From: Scytalidium lignicola
Taxonomy: Eukaryota > Ascomycota > Leotiomycetes
Reading direction: 5' to 3'
NCBI GenBank assembly: GCA_002812745.2
Contig: NCSJ02000024.1
Span: forward strand, 62,001 to 126,000
DNA length: 64,000 bases
Shown: in pieces, positions 1 to 11,812 of the stretch
Position numbering within the stretch: the first letter of the stretch is position 1
Layout of the letters: each line of letters begins with the position of its first letter
Notes under the pieces: model-generated
What the model was told of the DNA's origin: nothing
Databases searched by the model: none
What the model saw: the letters and a program-made list of their open reading frames with translations, nothing else
Position numbers and translations under genes: made by a program

Positions 1-507
1 GTGGTTGCCCCTGGATTTCCTGCCTTGTGTGAGGATGGATATTAACCAAGAACGTTGAGAGTTACACGTACTATCAAGGAGTTTGTGACACTAGCCTTGT
101 ACCCGTGTTTGATATGAGATCCCAACACTTGTATATACGGTCAGTTACTACAAACTGTAATTGGCTCCGCGTCAGCACAACCAAGAATCGCAGCTGGCCT
201 GGCTGGGCAAACTTGCAGGATGGCGTTGAGGGGGAGGGAAAGAATGACGAGTGCGGGCTTATCAGAGGCCTCGTCCCGTGCTGATCACTGTGCTCGAAAT
301 CGGCCGGAGCCAAGATTGAAGGCAGCTAACACAAAGGACCCTTGATCCGACGTCCTTCAAAAGCGGATACGGCCCTCGCAGGTCAGATCCAACTTTTTAC
401 CAAAAACACCTTACTCTGACTTAGACTTAGACTATACGCCTCAAGCAAGTATAAAACCAACTTTTGACTTAACTCAATCTTCACCCATTGTTAACAAGAA
501 AATCAAC
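1..507. other. Upstream region of the dehydrogenase gene
   Basis: No gene is supported here. The short open frames have no recognisable product. The last 100 bases before the ATG at 508 include the TATA-like string tataaaacc near 450 and are probably promoter and leader. Confidence 0.4.
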
Positions 508-2376
508 ATGTCCTCGTTACCAACTTCCATGAAAGCTCTCAAGTACGTATCCAAACTAGCTTGTATTCTCGCCAAGATTCACTGGTTCGAAGCTGGGACC
601 AACCCGTGCAATCTAGAATCTTTTGCCTGGAGGATGGGAAGATAGTCCTCCAAAAGATTCAAGCTGACATGTATCTCAATCAGGTACTCAAAGCCAGAGC
701 ATTATGAGATCGTGACTGTGCCTCTTCCTAAGCTCCGTGATAATGATGTCCTGATTAAGGTCAAAGCCTGTGGTGTTTGTGGCACCGACCTTCATATTCA
801 TGAGGGCGAATTCATTGCTAAGGCATGGCCCATTTTCTCTCTCTCGTTTTCTTATCCCAATCTGGCACCTAATGCAGACGCATACTATGATATTTATTAT
901 CAGCATGCCCGATCTTCAGCATAAATCTGAGCGTTAACTAACCTTTCCCGCAGTTTCCGCTTATTCCTGGTAAATATCTTACCCTTAACCTTTATTCCGG
1001 CCTTTAGTGAACCCTTTTCTGGAACTGGCCTTACCAACTGGGTTCTGTGGAACTGGGGCATTCCATTAGAGGCGAATAAGCCTGAAATATAAGCCATCGA
1101 GATATCCTAACTTCCTATTCGGTTGTTGTGTACAAGTCTTATTTGTTCTCGTGCTAAATCGCCTAATACAGGCCACGAATGTGTTGGTGTTGTCGCAGCC
1201 ATTGGCAAAGGTAAGTATGCGTTCTCTTCATCCATTTGGGCAAGAAGCAAGCTGTTAACATTCTAATTCCGTACCAGATGTCAAAGGCTTCAAAGTCGGC
1301 GAAAGAGTGGTTGCAGAGTAATCCTCCCACAATTTATCTCAATGAAGACGTGAATAACACCACACTCTAGTAACTCTGAGTTATGTAACGAATGCTTTTA
1401 TTGCCGTCGTGGGCAACTCTTACTCTGCGAGAAATTCGAGGCTCACGGCGTTACAATGGGTATGTCGAAAATCCCACCTGTATACTGGAGATTAACAGTC
1501 TCTAGATGGTGCATTTGCGGAATACTGTGCATACGTTCGTGAAACACTTGTTCTTGCTTAAAATCTCCCAACTCATAGAGTGCCGTGCCTAACGATATTC
1601 TAGCCTGCTGGGAAAGCATTCAAAATACAGAACCTAACTGATGTTGAAGCAACTCTGCTTGAACCTGCCTCTTGCGCTGCTCATGGCCTCGAAAAGATAG
1701 CCCCTAAACTTGGCTCCTCTGTCCTTATGTTTGGTGCTGGCCCGACTGGTTTGGTGCTCTCTCAGATGCTTCGCCAGAACGGCGGATGTCACGTTGTCGT
1801 TGCAGCTCCTCAAGGACTCAAGATGGAATTAGCTAAGAAGCTCGATGCTGGTGATGTGAGTAATTGTATCACTTAGATATGTACTTTTAACTAACCTTCT
1901 AATTAGGTCTATGTAGAGCTATCTCGTCAAAACCCTGAAGTTCAGTTCCAAAAACTTAAAGAGGAGAATCCCTATGGTTTTGACATTGTTGTTGAGGCCA
2001 CTGGCTCACCAAAAATTCTTGAAGACGCTATCAACTACGTTCGTCGTGGCGGAAAACTAGTTGTCTATGGAGTCTATTCTTCATCAGCAAAGGTCTCGTG
2101 GCCACCAAGCAAGATCTTTGGTGACGAGATTACTATTATTGGCTCTTTCTCAGAAACCTATATGTTTCGTAAGTTAGCCAACCTCTTGAGCCTTTCGTTC
2201 CTCTCGATCTGTCACTAATATATATCCTAGCTGCTGCTATCGACTATCTAGATTCGGGCAAGGTTAAAGTAGGCGGAATTGTGAACAAGACTTTTAAGCT
2301 GGAACAATGGGGAGAATGCTTGGAGTCAATGAAGAATAAGAGTGCAATCAAAGCTGCTATTGTGTTCGACAACTAG
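508..2376 (+). CDS. Zinc-dependent medium-chain dehydrogenase, D-arabinitol/sorbitol dehydrogenase type
   Basis: Predicted cytosolic NAD(P)-dependent polyol or alcohol dehydrogenase of 348 aa. I read ten exons: 508-542, 684-822, 954-969, 1172-1210, 1278-1317, 1371-1459, 1506-1534, 1604-1855, 1907-2168, 2231-2376; they sum to 1047 nt, in frame. The N-terminal catalytic domain shows the zinc ligands in ACGVCGTDLHIHEGEF and the GHE motif just after PLIPG. The structural-zinc loop has Cys in NSELCNECFYCRRGQLLLC. The Rossmann dinucleotide site is GAGPTGLV (about residue 175). Family knowledge points to arabinitol or sorbitol-like substrates; the exact substrate is not decidable. Unusual points: intron 2 (823-953) appears to be GC-AG, and the next exon has only 16 nt. 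The neighbouring GEP3 gene is convergent, its stop less than 200 bp away. Confidence 0.9.
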
Positions 2377-2564
2377 ACGAAATTGTGGAGTTCATGAATG
2401 AGTGGAATTGTGAGGTCTCCGTTTGAGTCTAATCTCACTAATTTTGTATCTCGTCCGAGACCTAGATAATTAGATATCCCACATGAGATCCTCAAGGGTT
2501 TTAACTATCTGAGTTCCACTAATCAGCGAAACATTGTTAGCATAAATCTAATCTAGTTTAGCTA

Positions 2565-4654
2565 TTACAGAGACACCGTTCTTTTGGCAATTTTTGTTGC
2601 CTTCTTGACACCTTTCATACTACGTCTCGGTCGACCGTTTCTGGTAGAGGTTTTGGGCTTGCTTGCTTCACCATATAACCAAGCATTCATTGGCCTTCTA
2701 GATGCAATAAACTTTCCATCAGGAGTAAACACTTCAACAGCAGGCCACATAGGATCCGGGGTCTCAGAATCTGCCTCGTCCACCGCACCCATCTCATCTC
2801 CAGCTCCATCGTTGCCTTTTGAAATTTCACCAGGACGCTTCCGCACCTGAGCTACGAGCTCGACCCAACCGCATCCTTCAATTAGGATATCGGTAGATAA
2901 AACACGATATGGCAGTTTATCGACCTTGATTCCGGCTGCATCTAGAGCCGTGACCGGTCCGCTGCGCTGTTTCGTTACATCCCATTTAAGAAAAAAGGTT
3001 CCTGCAGATGTGATCTTTTCACCTACGCCCGGTAAGGCAATATTTTCAACCCCAGATTCCCTTGTTTGCGTTTGTATTCCAATAGCTTTTTCGGTAGATG
3101 TTAAGTGGCCCTTAATAGGTGTAAAAGCATAGGCTAGTATAATGACATCCTCTGTTACTGGTGTAATGCGAATAAAGCCTCCAATGAGTAACGATTGGCC
3201 GGGTTTGAGTGTTTGTTGTTCCGGACGGACGCGAGAGCGCATAACTAAAGACGGCCGATGCTGTTCCTGGACATAGAGTTCGAGATCGCCTCGGGACATA
3301 CCAGGGAGGTCAATCAACTCGCCCTTGCCATTACCAAACGGCACCCGAATAGGAGAAGCGGTGGTACCAGGAAGGGAGGAAACTAAAGGCATCGGTGGAT
3401 AGTCCATCTCAGGTTGCGCAGGAGGGAGAAGTGAAGACATATCAAGAGGACTATTTTCTGCCACCGCTGGTTCCTCATTATTTACATCTTCTTCGTCATC
3501 CTCCTTCGGGATTGTTGAAATATTTGGACTGGCCTGATTCTTCGATAAGCTCTCGTCAGTACCCGGTATGTTAGTTTTTCCTGGAGCCGGTAACCCTCGT
3601 CTCCCCTTAGGGAAGACATCGTGGAACAAGCGGCTCTTTCCCACATTCACTTTGCCTACCATCCACCCTCCCCCACCACGGTTCCAAATATCTTCTTTCA
3701 ACTCCTTAGTCCACCACCCACGGACTGCACTGACACACCTAACATTTCCTAATCGCACATTTTTGCCAGACCTCCCAAGTGCGTCTCTCAAAACTCTAGT
3801 TAAGTAAGGCATCATCGAATCCACCTGGGTTTTAAGGGGTGCAAACAAGTCCGAACGTGTAATGATAAAGCTCATTTCGGTTTTTTTCCCCTTATAAAAT
3901 CTCCCAGATTTCGAACGTCTATTCATTGACCTCTGTGGCGTTATGTCAAGAAGGCGATGGATACTTGGTACTATTGACATTGGAAAGTCTGCAGCGTCGA
4001 TAACATGGTATACATGATTGTATTTGTATGGTGACTCTGAGATTGTATCTTGGAGAGATTCTATAGAAGGATGATGTACTGATACACCTATTTGGTGATG
4101 CTTCAAATTATGGCATCGATCGCATACTGGAGATTCAGGCCGCTGTGCTGCTAATTGGGGGTTAGCAATGCTTAATTATCTTCATAGCATTACTCACTTT
4201 GTACGACTGGTCTGTCAAACCCTAGAGACTGCGCCAGCTCCTTATCTACATTTTCTAACCTCTTCTGAATTAATTCATCCTCCTTCGAGATTTTAGATTC
4301 TAGCGATAATCCAAGAAACTCTTTAACAGACTTCCTGCTTAAAGAATAATAGCCAGGCTCATCTTTGTAGACTGTCTGCGAAAGAGCTCCACATCCGGCA
4401 CACTGTTCCGGTAATGCGACTACTTTAGCTGATGTTGATACATTATGTGTGCTTTCTCGTTTTGATACGGAGGTATGAAAACTCGCCCCAGGAAAGCCAG
4501 GTTTATTTCGCAATAATTGATATCGTGGTCTCTGGTGTAGCCGCGGTATATATCTCAGAAGACCTGGGCAGAGAAATGTCGGAAGCTCAGCTACAGGATC
4601 AAGACATCTTGCAGTCCTATGAGCAATCCGTGTACCACGGCTAACGAGAGACAT
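2565..4654 (-). CDS. GEP3: Mitochondrial circularly permuted GTPase, Gep3/YqeH family
   Basis: Predicted mitochondrial GTPase needed for small mitoribosomal subunit biogenesis (family knowledge from YqeH/Gep3). Two exons, 4198-4654 and 2565-4150, separated by a 47-bp intron (4151-4197), give 680 aa in frame. The N-terminus is basic and Arg-rich, as in a mitochondrial presequence. A four-Cys zinc knuckle is split by the intron: CAGC near residue 83 and CDRC just after the junction. The permuted GTPase order is visible: ITRSDLF (G4-like) precedes GKVNVGKS (G1), followed by NIPGT (G2/G3 region) and LIDLPG. A C-terminal basic tail follows. The start at 4654 is the only ATG giving the presequence. 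It is divergent from the mitoribosomal protein gene at 4858, leaving a 203-bp shared promoter between two mitoribosome-related genes. Confidence 0.88.
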
Positions 4655-4857
4655 TCCAATATAAATTATGGGCAGAAATAAATGTCAAAAGCCTCTTAAG
4701 GAGTATTGGATATCAATAATAATTTCTATGGAGTCGGATAAATATACTTCCGAGAATACTCTAGCACGCGAGCTAATTATTTTATGGGCAGCTACACCTG
4801 AGTGAGGAGACGAGAAACGGATTGACGGATTGACAACTTATACTAGCAGCCGTCAAA

Positions 4858-5587
4858 ATGGTGAGCGTAATAAAACGTGTATCGAAGCTAAGGACTGTAA
4901 GTATGAATTGATCCATTCATGTCGTTATAATACTAACATTTTGGTTTAGAAGGTAGGCTTTTGCTCTTAATTCTGCTTTACCGGCCGCAACATATTTATT
5001 GATTGATTGATTGTGCAGCTACTTTCTGTACGCTTAGGTCCAGGAGCAGCGATTCTCCCTCCGGAGATAAGTAAGATTCACATGGACTTCGCGGCCAAAA
5101 TAAATGATGGGCACATGGGACCAAGGTCGGTTTCTATTCCAGGCACATGCCATATGAATACTGAGAAGATGATGGCAGAAAATTTTGGCGAAACTACCTC
5201 CCTAAACTTAAATATCACAATCCCTCAGTTTCAATGACAGTCAATCGGACGACAAACCAAGAAGGCCCAGCGCTTATGACCATATATTTCAATAACCAGG
5301 CTACATCCGGGAGCGGCACGTCGAGTGGACCGAGCGAGAAGGCAGTGACAATTAATATGAAGCACAAGCAAGAGTCAGAGATTCTGTCGCAATTTTTGAC
5401 GGTATCGAAAGCGAAACCTGTAACGGCGACACCAGAGGAGACGCAATTAATGAAAGACTTGGAGGAACAAAAGGCTCGAAGCGAAAGAGATTCACGTAGG
5501 ATGCAACTTGTCAATGAAAAGAGGAAACGACAGGAGGCAATCCTTATCCAAGCTAGAGGCGAAGTTGCAGCGTCGAGAGAGGCTTGA
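4858..5587 (+). CDS. Mitochondrial ribosomal protein, L51/S25/CI-B8 domain (mL61/Mrp49-like)
   Basis: Predicted mitoribosomal protein of 184 aa. Exons 4858-4896, 5019-5125 and 5179-5587 sum to 555 nt, in frame. The short N-terminus MVSVIKRVSKLRT leads into LGPGAAILPPEISKIHMDFA and, across the second intron, KFWRNYLPKLKYHNPSV, which is the typical core of this domain. The C-terminal part is charged and helical (ETQLMKDLEEQKARSERDSRR). I favour the mL61/Mrp49 family over mS25 from the fungal context, but both share this fold. Intron 1 could be split by a 3-nt exon (aag at 4950-4952), which would add one Lys; the simple 122-bp intron is preferred. It is divergent from GEP3, a plausible co-regulated pair. 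Confidence 0.8.
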
Positions 5588-5884
5588 GTGTTTATTATTA
5601 ACAATTGTACAAATAGAATGAGGAGTTACGGTATATAAAGTAGGATTGTACTTTGGAAGACTGTTGAACCAGCGGGCTGTCTTAGACTATATACGCAGCT
5701 AATACCATAGCTGGGTTAGAAGGTTTCATCTATTTATGTAACATAAATCAAGTTCTCAGACCAGAAGCCCCGGTCTACTATGATGGAGAAAAATCTCACT
5801 TTCTTCCCAAGAAACCCCAAAGAGTCAGAACACTGACCAGTCTATTTGCATGCCATAAAAGATTTATCAGATCCTCCAAGGAAT

Positions 5885-8800
5885 TTATTTTAATCCAAAG
5901 CCTTCACTTTCATACACAGCACGCCAGAGCATTGTTTCCAGCTTTTGTTTTGAAGAGTAGCGCCATAACGACAAAGTATTGAAGCAGGTTCGTGCGATTG
6001 GAAACCTTGGACCATCGTCACCGAGGCATGAGATCTTGATTCTCAAGTTAGTCGCCCCCATTGCCGGAATCCTATCACTTCCCGTGATAAAGCTTAATAG
6101 TTTTCTCTGATCTCGAGCATTTGTCGTTTCGAAAGATTGCCAGAACCATTGAACTACAGACTCAGTAGCTGCAGCATCTGGCACGCCCCAATTCTCGTAA
6201 ACAGATACGGCTCGAAGAGAAGCTATATCAAGAGGCTCGTCCGACCCGCGGATTAACAGCTCTATTTCCTCGGGTTGAAAAAGTGATAGCGCATTCCCTC
6301 CACAAACACTGAAGAATCCACGCTTAAATGGCTCAAATTGACGCGATACAGCTGTATCAAGAAGGTATCGAACATAGAGGTCGACAAATTCTCTTCTATT
6401 TGAACTTGTCACAGGCTTTTTCTCGCCACCGCGACAAAGGGGTACCTGGATAACCTGACCATAACGATCGATATCTGCAACGAAATCTCGGCAGAATGTA
6501 TTCTCCACATCCCCATCAAACTCTAGAAGCTGTTGCAGACCAGCTGCCAGAGCAGGTCGAAATTCAGCCAAGTCCTCTAGTGAATATGTCATTGATGGTT
6601 TAGGGTGTGACATCGACCCCGGTGCGGCAGCCGGTCCAGAGGCTAGCAGTTTTCTAAATGCAAATGAAGGTAAGGCAACATCAAGAATAGTTGAATTATA
6701 TATAGCCAACCCTAGAACAACTCCAACGAGAAAATACTGGTCGGTTGTCTCAAAGCTATGTGGATTGAAATAGCAGAAGTGGGAGTCATCGTCGTACACG
6801 AACATGCCTAATGACTGTTAGGCTAACAAATTGATTAAGACTCGAATGTTTTGCTTACCATGATCAGGGTTAAAAACATCTCGAACAAGCAATAGAAACC
6901 ACTCCTTCCGTAAGCCACCAGCATCAATACCCTCTTCACCGCTAAATTCAATCCGTAACCCTTTCTTGATCTCTTCCCCTCCCGTACCGACAACCTCACT
7001 AACCCCCTTCAAGCTATCTTCCACAAGACACTCTCTTCTAACCTTCAGAACAAGGTATTGATTAACATTTTTATGAGTCATGATACTATCGAAGAACGCT
7101 TCTCTAGCTTTGACTTCCATTTGTCGTCGCGCATCGTATTCCATTATCTGGATCTTGGCCCAGATACTCAGGAAGAAAGGATACTGGCAGAACGCAAACT
7201 TTCCACGCTTGGACTCCCAACCCTCGAAATCGGCTACTAGATCAGAAAAGTCAAGAAGAGTATTGTAGAAATCACTGGTTGGTATTATTTGCCCGTGTCT
7301 ACGCGCTCTTTCTCGGGCAACTAAGCCAGCACTGTGGCCCATTTCTAGTGTGGGGAGTCGAGGCTCGCTCTTCCTTATGCCACTATTATTAGCAGAAAAG
7401 AGTAGAGCCATCACTCTCGCTGCTGCTTTAATCTGCCAATCGTCGTTGTAAGCAACTAGTACTGGTTTGGCAGTCTTCTTTTTCTTTGAAGTTGATCCAG
7501 ACACAAAAAAGTGCGGTATGAAGAGCAGCAGAAACACCGTCAAATGTCCCTGACATATCGGGGATCAGACCAGCGGTAATATCATGACTCGCTTCACGTT
7601 TCCTGCCATGCTGTCTAGTGAGTCTGTAGGTAACAAATCTTCCAATCAAATCCGTGGTTCTCTGGAATTGGCTATTTGAGTATCTTGCAAACCATGCAAT
7701 TAGACGGTGGTGACATTCGTTTGGGGCATTAGACAAAAGTCCTAAAATCCGTTTAATAATCCCTGAATGCTGTGTTGAACTTCCTGGATTCGAAGTCCCA
7801 GTTATATGCGACGTTTTGCTACCTTCATGCGTATTAAGCGTGCTCGTCTCATTTGAACTCTCCTGTGACCTCGACTGTAATCTACTGTGATCTTTAGGCG
7901 TAGAAGCTATTTGATGGACGTGGAGAAGAGGGTTTTCTAGAAGGATTAATAGAAATCGGAGGTGTTCTGGTTCAACTAATAAACGTCCAGGTCGCTTTAA
8001 AAGGCTCTCAGTCGCTCTCAGCAGGACCTTTCGAACGTGGGATTGTGCTTCAATGATACTGTCCTCGAGTTCATTCAAGTCCCGTCCGAAAGGTGTCGGC
8101 ACACCAGAGAGGGATGAACTAGAACTTATCAGCGTAGATAACTTGTCCCGCCAAGATCTTGCTGGGTAGACAACTAGGCTATACCATTCATTCAGATCTA
8201 GCCAGTCGATACATGGTGATTTGGGAGTGATTAAGCTAGAGTAATAGCTTGAACCTCGCTGGTGATGTCTATAGTCTGGACGAGAACGTCCAGACCCCCT
8301 GCTTTTTACGCTATTCCCAGTCCACCAAGAACCATTCTCTGCGAAATCTCCGAGGAGAAGCATTTTTGCGTCCAATTCTGACACGTCTAATGGATTTTGA
8401 GGGCGTCTCTCGCTCATTGCAGGGACTGGCACGGGCGTACTACCTTCACTAGCTGCTCGAGGTGCCATAGTTGGCCTGATCTCTGCAAAGGATGTGTTGA
8501 TACATTCGAAAGAACCGAAAGATGCTATGATGTAGTCTTCTAAAGATCTGAAGATATGTTTACTAGAGTCATATCGCCTTTTCGGTTCTTCCTCCGTTCT
8601 GTTGTCAGGAAATTTACTGCCCAAATCTCCTTTAGCCCGTAGATAGGGAGCTTCCGATGTCTCCGCCTGGTTTGTTACAGACGCCTTCCCTTTCAAATCT
8701 TTACCGTATACACCAGATGTGCCTGGAAATGAAGTGGAATATGCTCCAGACGGTATATGCCCCTGTGGGTCTCGAGTTATACTCCTGGGGCTTCTACTAT

Positions 8801-9673
8801 CCCCTTCATACAGAGGATTAGAGGAAGCCTTTGCCGGGATTGCAGTGACGGCGGTAGCATTATATGTCACAGAGGATCCACTTTCAGGCTCTTTACGACT
8901 CTTGAGTGTATCGTGATTGCCGCCAGTTACAAAGCTAGAAGGAGAAGGTGAACGAGACAGAGCATCTGGTTCATGTTTCAGTCGTTCTATGAGATATGCA
9001 GTAATACATTGGTCGATGATTTGTCGAGTCTTCTCCGTAGAGATAGGTACTACTTAATATAACTTAGTAAACAATCTTACACAGAATATTTCATTAGAAG
9101 ATTACCTCTATGAGAAAGACCAGATCCAGAGTGCATGGCAGCTCTCAGCATAACAGGAACTCTATGACCATCTCCATGCCTAGCTTGCAAGACAACAGGC
9201 TGAAGATCGTTTATTGTAAGGCATATTGTGCACCTAAAAACCTTCAACTCTTTTGGCCACCGTACCATGGACTCGCAAGTCATACATCTCCCCGTCCGAA
9301 CCTCCCCACCACTATTAGGTGGTCCTTCGCGTCGAGCGTCAGCTAGAGAAGGATTTTCTTCGTCCGACGATTCGCTGAGTGATAGATTAACGGCCTCTCC
9401 ATTGTTTTTCTTTCTCCCTGAGAACAATGAAGGGAAAGGATGGCTCATAGACCGGCTGTGACCCGGAGCACGCGACGGTCTTGAAAGCCCCGGTCGTCCT
9501 TGCGTGCTCTGAGAAGGGGTTGGCAGGATTGGAATTCCAAACGCATTTTCCAATATGTCTGTTTCGGAAATTCTTGAACGTCTGCGGTTTCGGTCAGGAG
9601 AGGAGGACGTCGTAGTACTATTCGAGTCATTGTTAGAGGCGGAAGGGTGGAATCTCGTTGGCCATGGTGCCAT
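5885..9673 (-). CDS. HUL4: HECT-type E3 ubiquitin ligase, Hul4 family, with an apparent frameshift
   Basis: Predicted ubiquitin-protein ligase of about 1226 aa if one base is removed. Exons: 9106-9673, 6859-9049 (containing the shift) and 5885-6807; introns are 56 bp and 51 bp. ATG at 9673 is the first usable start. The N-terminus is low-complexity and basic, followed by a zinc-ribbon-like CMTCESMVRW...CTIC near residue 150. A long Ser-rich linker leads to the HECT domain, with VYDDDSHFCYFNPHSFETTD, DIDRYGQV and the catalytic Cys in ARTCFNTLSLW, ending EGFGLK. The frame breaks at an A6 run, 7505-7510 on the plus strand. Deleting one base restores a continuous frame. Alternatively a 76-bp intron at 7462-7537 would also keep frame but removes plausible coding sequence. 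A sequencing indel is the simplest explanation. Confidence 0.85.
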
Positions 9674-10392
9674 GGTAGGTCCAAACCTAGGCCGATATTG
9701 CAAGCTGCAGAGATCCGAAGCTTTCGAAGCAGCTCATCGAGTCATTTGAATCTTATTGAAGGATGTCGCATCAATATATTGTCAAGCTTAAGTTGAGCTG
9801 TTGCAGCTGTAGAGTGAGGTCGCGACCTCTATATTATAGCAACATATAATAAGCAACACCTACCCAGTTTAGTTTCTAGTTTCACGTCCCGGACTTAGGA
9901 CTAAGACTTACTTTCAAAAAAATAGCTTGAACAAAACTTTTCCAAGAGTTCAGACGGGTAATTAATTGGCAAAGGTGCCAACTGGCATGCGACTTACGAA
10001 AGACGTAGGGAATACGAGCTATTTACAGTACCGGTACGTACCGGTGGGTACCTTCCACCAGTGGGATGTCCTAGTATCAGAACGTCTCTCGAGAACCTGT
10101 TAGTCTTTACTTCTAAAATTTAAGGCTCTATCATATATGTACCTAACCCGAGCTGTATGTTTTCAATTGGATTACTTTCAAGTTTTGAGGCTTATCGATC
10201 AGAGAATCACATACAAGAATCAAACATGTCACAGTGAATAAAGAAAATCTGCCTTCAACTCTTTTATTCATTGGCAAATGATAACTGTAACACATAGTTC
10301 ACCGGGTCCACAAAGCCATGAACCAGAGCAAGAAACACGCCGTCCTAACCCTTCGTTGCAGCACAAAACCCTTATAGCTAACCACAAAACAT
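9674..10392. other. HUL4 promoter and L15 3' flank
   Basis: No gene is supported in this 719-bp stretch between HUL4 (start 9673) and the L15 stop (10393), both on the minus strand. It contains a perfect 16-bp palindrome at 10030-10045, described separately. Confidence 0.4.
10030..10045. promoter_or_regulatory. Perfect 16-bp palindrome containing CGG-N6-CCG
   Basis: The string ACCGGTACGTACCGGT is its own reverse complement. It contains CGG and CCG half-sites separated by six bases, the arrangement bound by some Zn2Cys6 dimers such as Ppr1 (family knowledge). It lies about 360 bp upstream of the HUL4 start. Function is inferred only. Confidence 0.3.
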
Positions 10393-11207
10393 CTACCTGT
10401 ATCTCTGCAGGTTGAGTGTGTTGTGTCTCTTCCAGGTCTTTCTTCTGCCAGCGGTCGTCTTGTTGAAGCCGTGGCCCTTTCCAATACCACGGGATTTCTT
10501 GCCAGTGGCTGTGAGACCACGAGATTCGCGGTGCTTGTGGACTGGCTTGACGATCCAGTTGATACGAGGATCGCGACGGATAGCCTTGTGTTGCGGGTCG
10601 ACCAGGATGATCTCGAAGTATTTGTATGTGGAGTCTTGGTTGATCCAGTATGAGTTCAAGACTCGCAGATTGGCACAGCGACGTCCGACACGTTCCTCTG
10701 CAGTCGACCTCAGAGAGCGTTGGTACTTAAGTTGGTTTACACCCTGGTTGGTGGGTTTTCCTGAAATTCAGACATTTTGTCAGTTCAACCTCCTTGAGTA
10801 TATGAATTATTAGAAATGGTTCATACCAAAGGTGGCACCCTTGGACACTGGCTTCTTGCGACCACCACGTCGGACACGGACACGGTAGATAACATAGCCT
10901 TGCTTGGCCTTGTAGCCCAGGCGGCGAGCCTTGTCTGGGCGAGAAGGACGAGAAGCACGGTGGATGATGTTCAATTGGCGGAGCTATATTTTGCACTCTC
11001 AGCATAGTTCAACGAGTGTATAGCAGAGACATCTAAGATGTCCACAATATTCCAATGTGTCCAAAGACCCGATTCGAAGTATTGAGGCCGTTCGATGTGT
11101 TCTCAGGAATCGATTCTTACCTCCCAGCAGCGCACACGGAGAAGGAAACGCAGAACATCAGACTGCTTCTTCTTCTGAAGCTCTTCCACGTATTTGAGGG
11201 CACCCAT
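10393..11207 (-). CDS. RPL15: 60S ribosomal protein L15 (eL15)
   Basis: Cytosolic large-subunit ribosomal protein, 203 aa, the usual length for eukaryotic L15. Exons 11121-11207, 10827-10983 and 10393-10760 sum to 612 nt. Exon 1 encodes [20 protein letters not shown]. The middle exon carries [20 protein letters not shown] and [16 protein letters not shown]. The last exon holds [15 protein letters not shown] and a Lys/Arg-rich tail including [20 protein letters not shown]. The start ATG sits exactly at a splice acceptor (ttttag|ATG), and no ATG lies in the sequence upstream, so the gene very likely has an untranslated first exon (see 11208-11299), a common layout for highly expressed ribosomal protein genes. 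Confidence 0.96.
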
Positions 11208-11299
11208 CTAAAATTGAGTGTTAGTGTTATTCCCGCAACAATACAGCTGCAGAAAATCAACAGCTATTATCTGTTGAATTGGTATTCTCTTCGACTGAC
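11208..11299 (-). other. Probable 5'-leader intron of RPL15
   Basis: On the minus strand a donor gtcagt follows gccgccaag at 11299, and the acceptor ttttag ends immediately before the L15 ATG. The presumed leader exon (from 11300 to roughly 11440) has no ATG. An untranslated first exon explains why no coding exon is found upstream. Confidence 0.55.
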
Positions 11300-11812
11300 C
11301 TTGGCGGCAAAGACGGCGGCTGCTCGTGGGTTTTGTCGACGGAGTTGGTTTAAAGGTCGAAATTCGAGAATCAAAATTCGAATTGAATTAAAAGTGCGCG
11401 AACAACTTCTTGGTTTCGCTTAGCGCGAAAATGCGGGCACTGGTTTTGCCCTGAACGTTTTATGCCTAAGGCATCAATACTTTTAAGGGTAAGATCTCTA
11501 GTTCCCCTCCTCAACACCTCATCTACATACTAGTTCCAGGGCTTACCTGTATAATTATTTCCTATAAATTAGAGTAAGGTATTTCTTTAATACAGCTTAA
11601 TTTCTCACTATTCGGAGTCAAAATCAAGCGCTATGCTACATTTCTATCTTTTTCATCGAGTTTAATTTGTGTTCTAGGAATTTCATTGCTCATAACCGCA
11701 ACCTGAAAGATATCTATCATCTAAGCTATACATAGCTCTTAAATTCTCGAATGCAAATTTTCTTTGCAATGTATACCTCTTCTGCCCTTCTCTTAGTTTA
11801 ATTTTCTCCCCA
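11300..11812. other. L15 leader/promoter and flank of the next gene
   Basis: No coding gene is seen. The proximal part is the presumed L15 leader and promoter. The rest is AT-rich 3' flank of the unknown gene ending at 11813. Confidence 0.35.
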
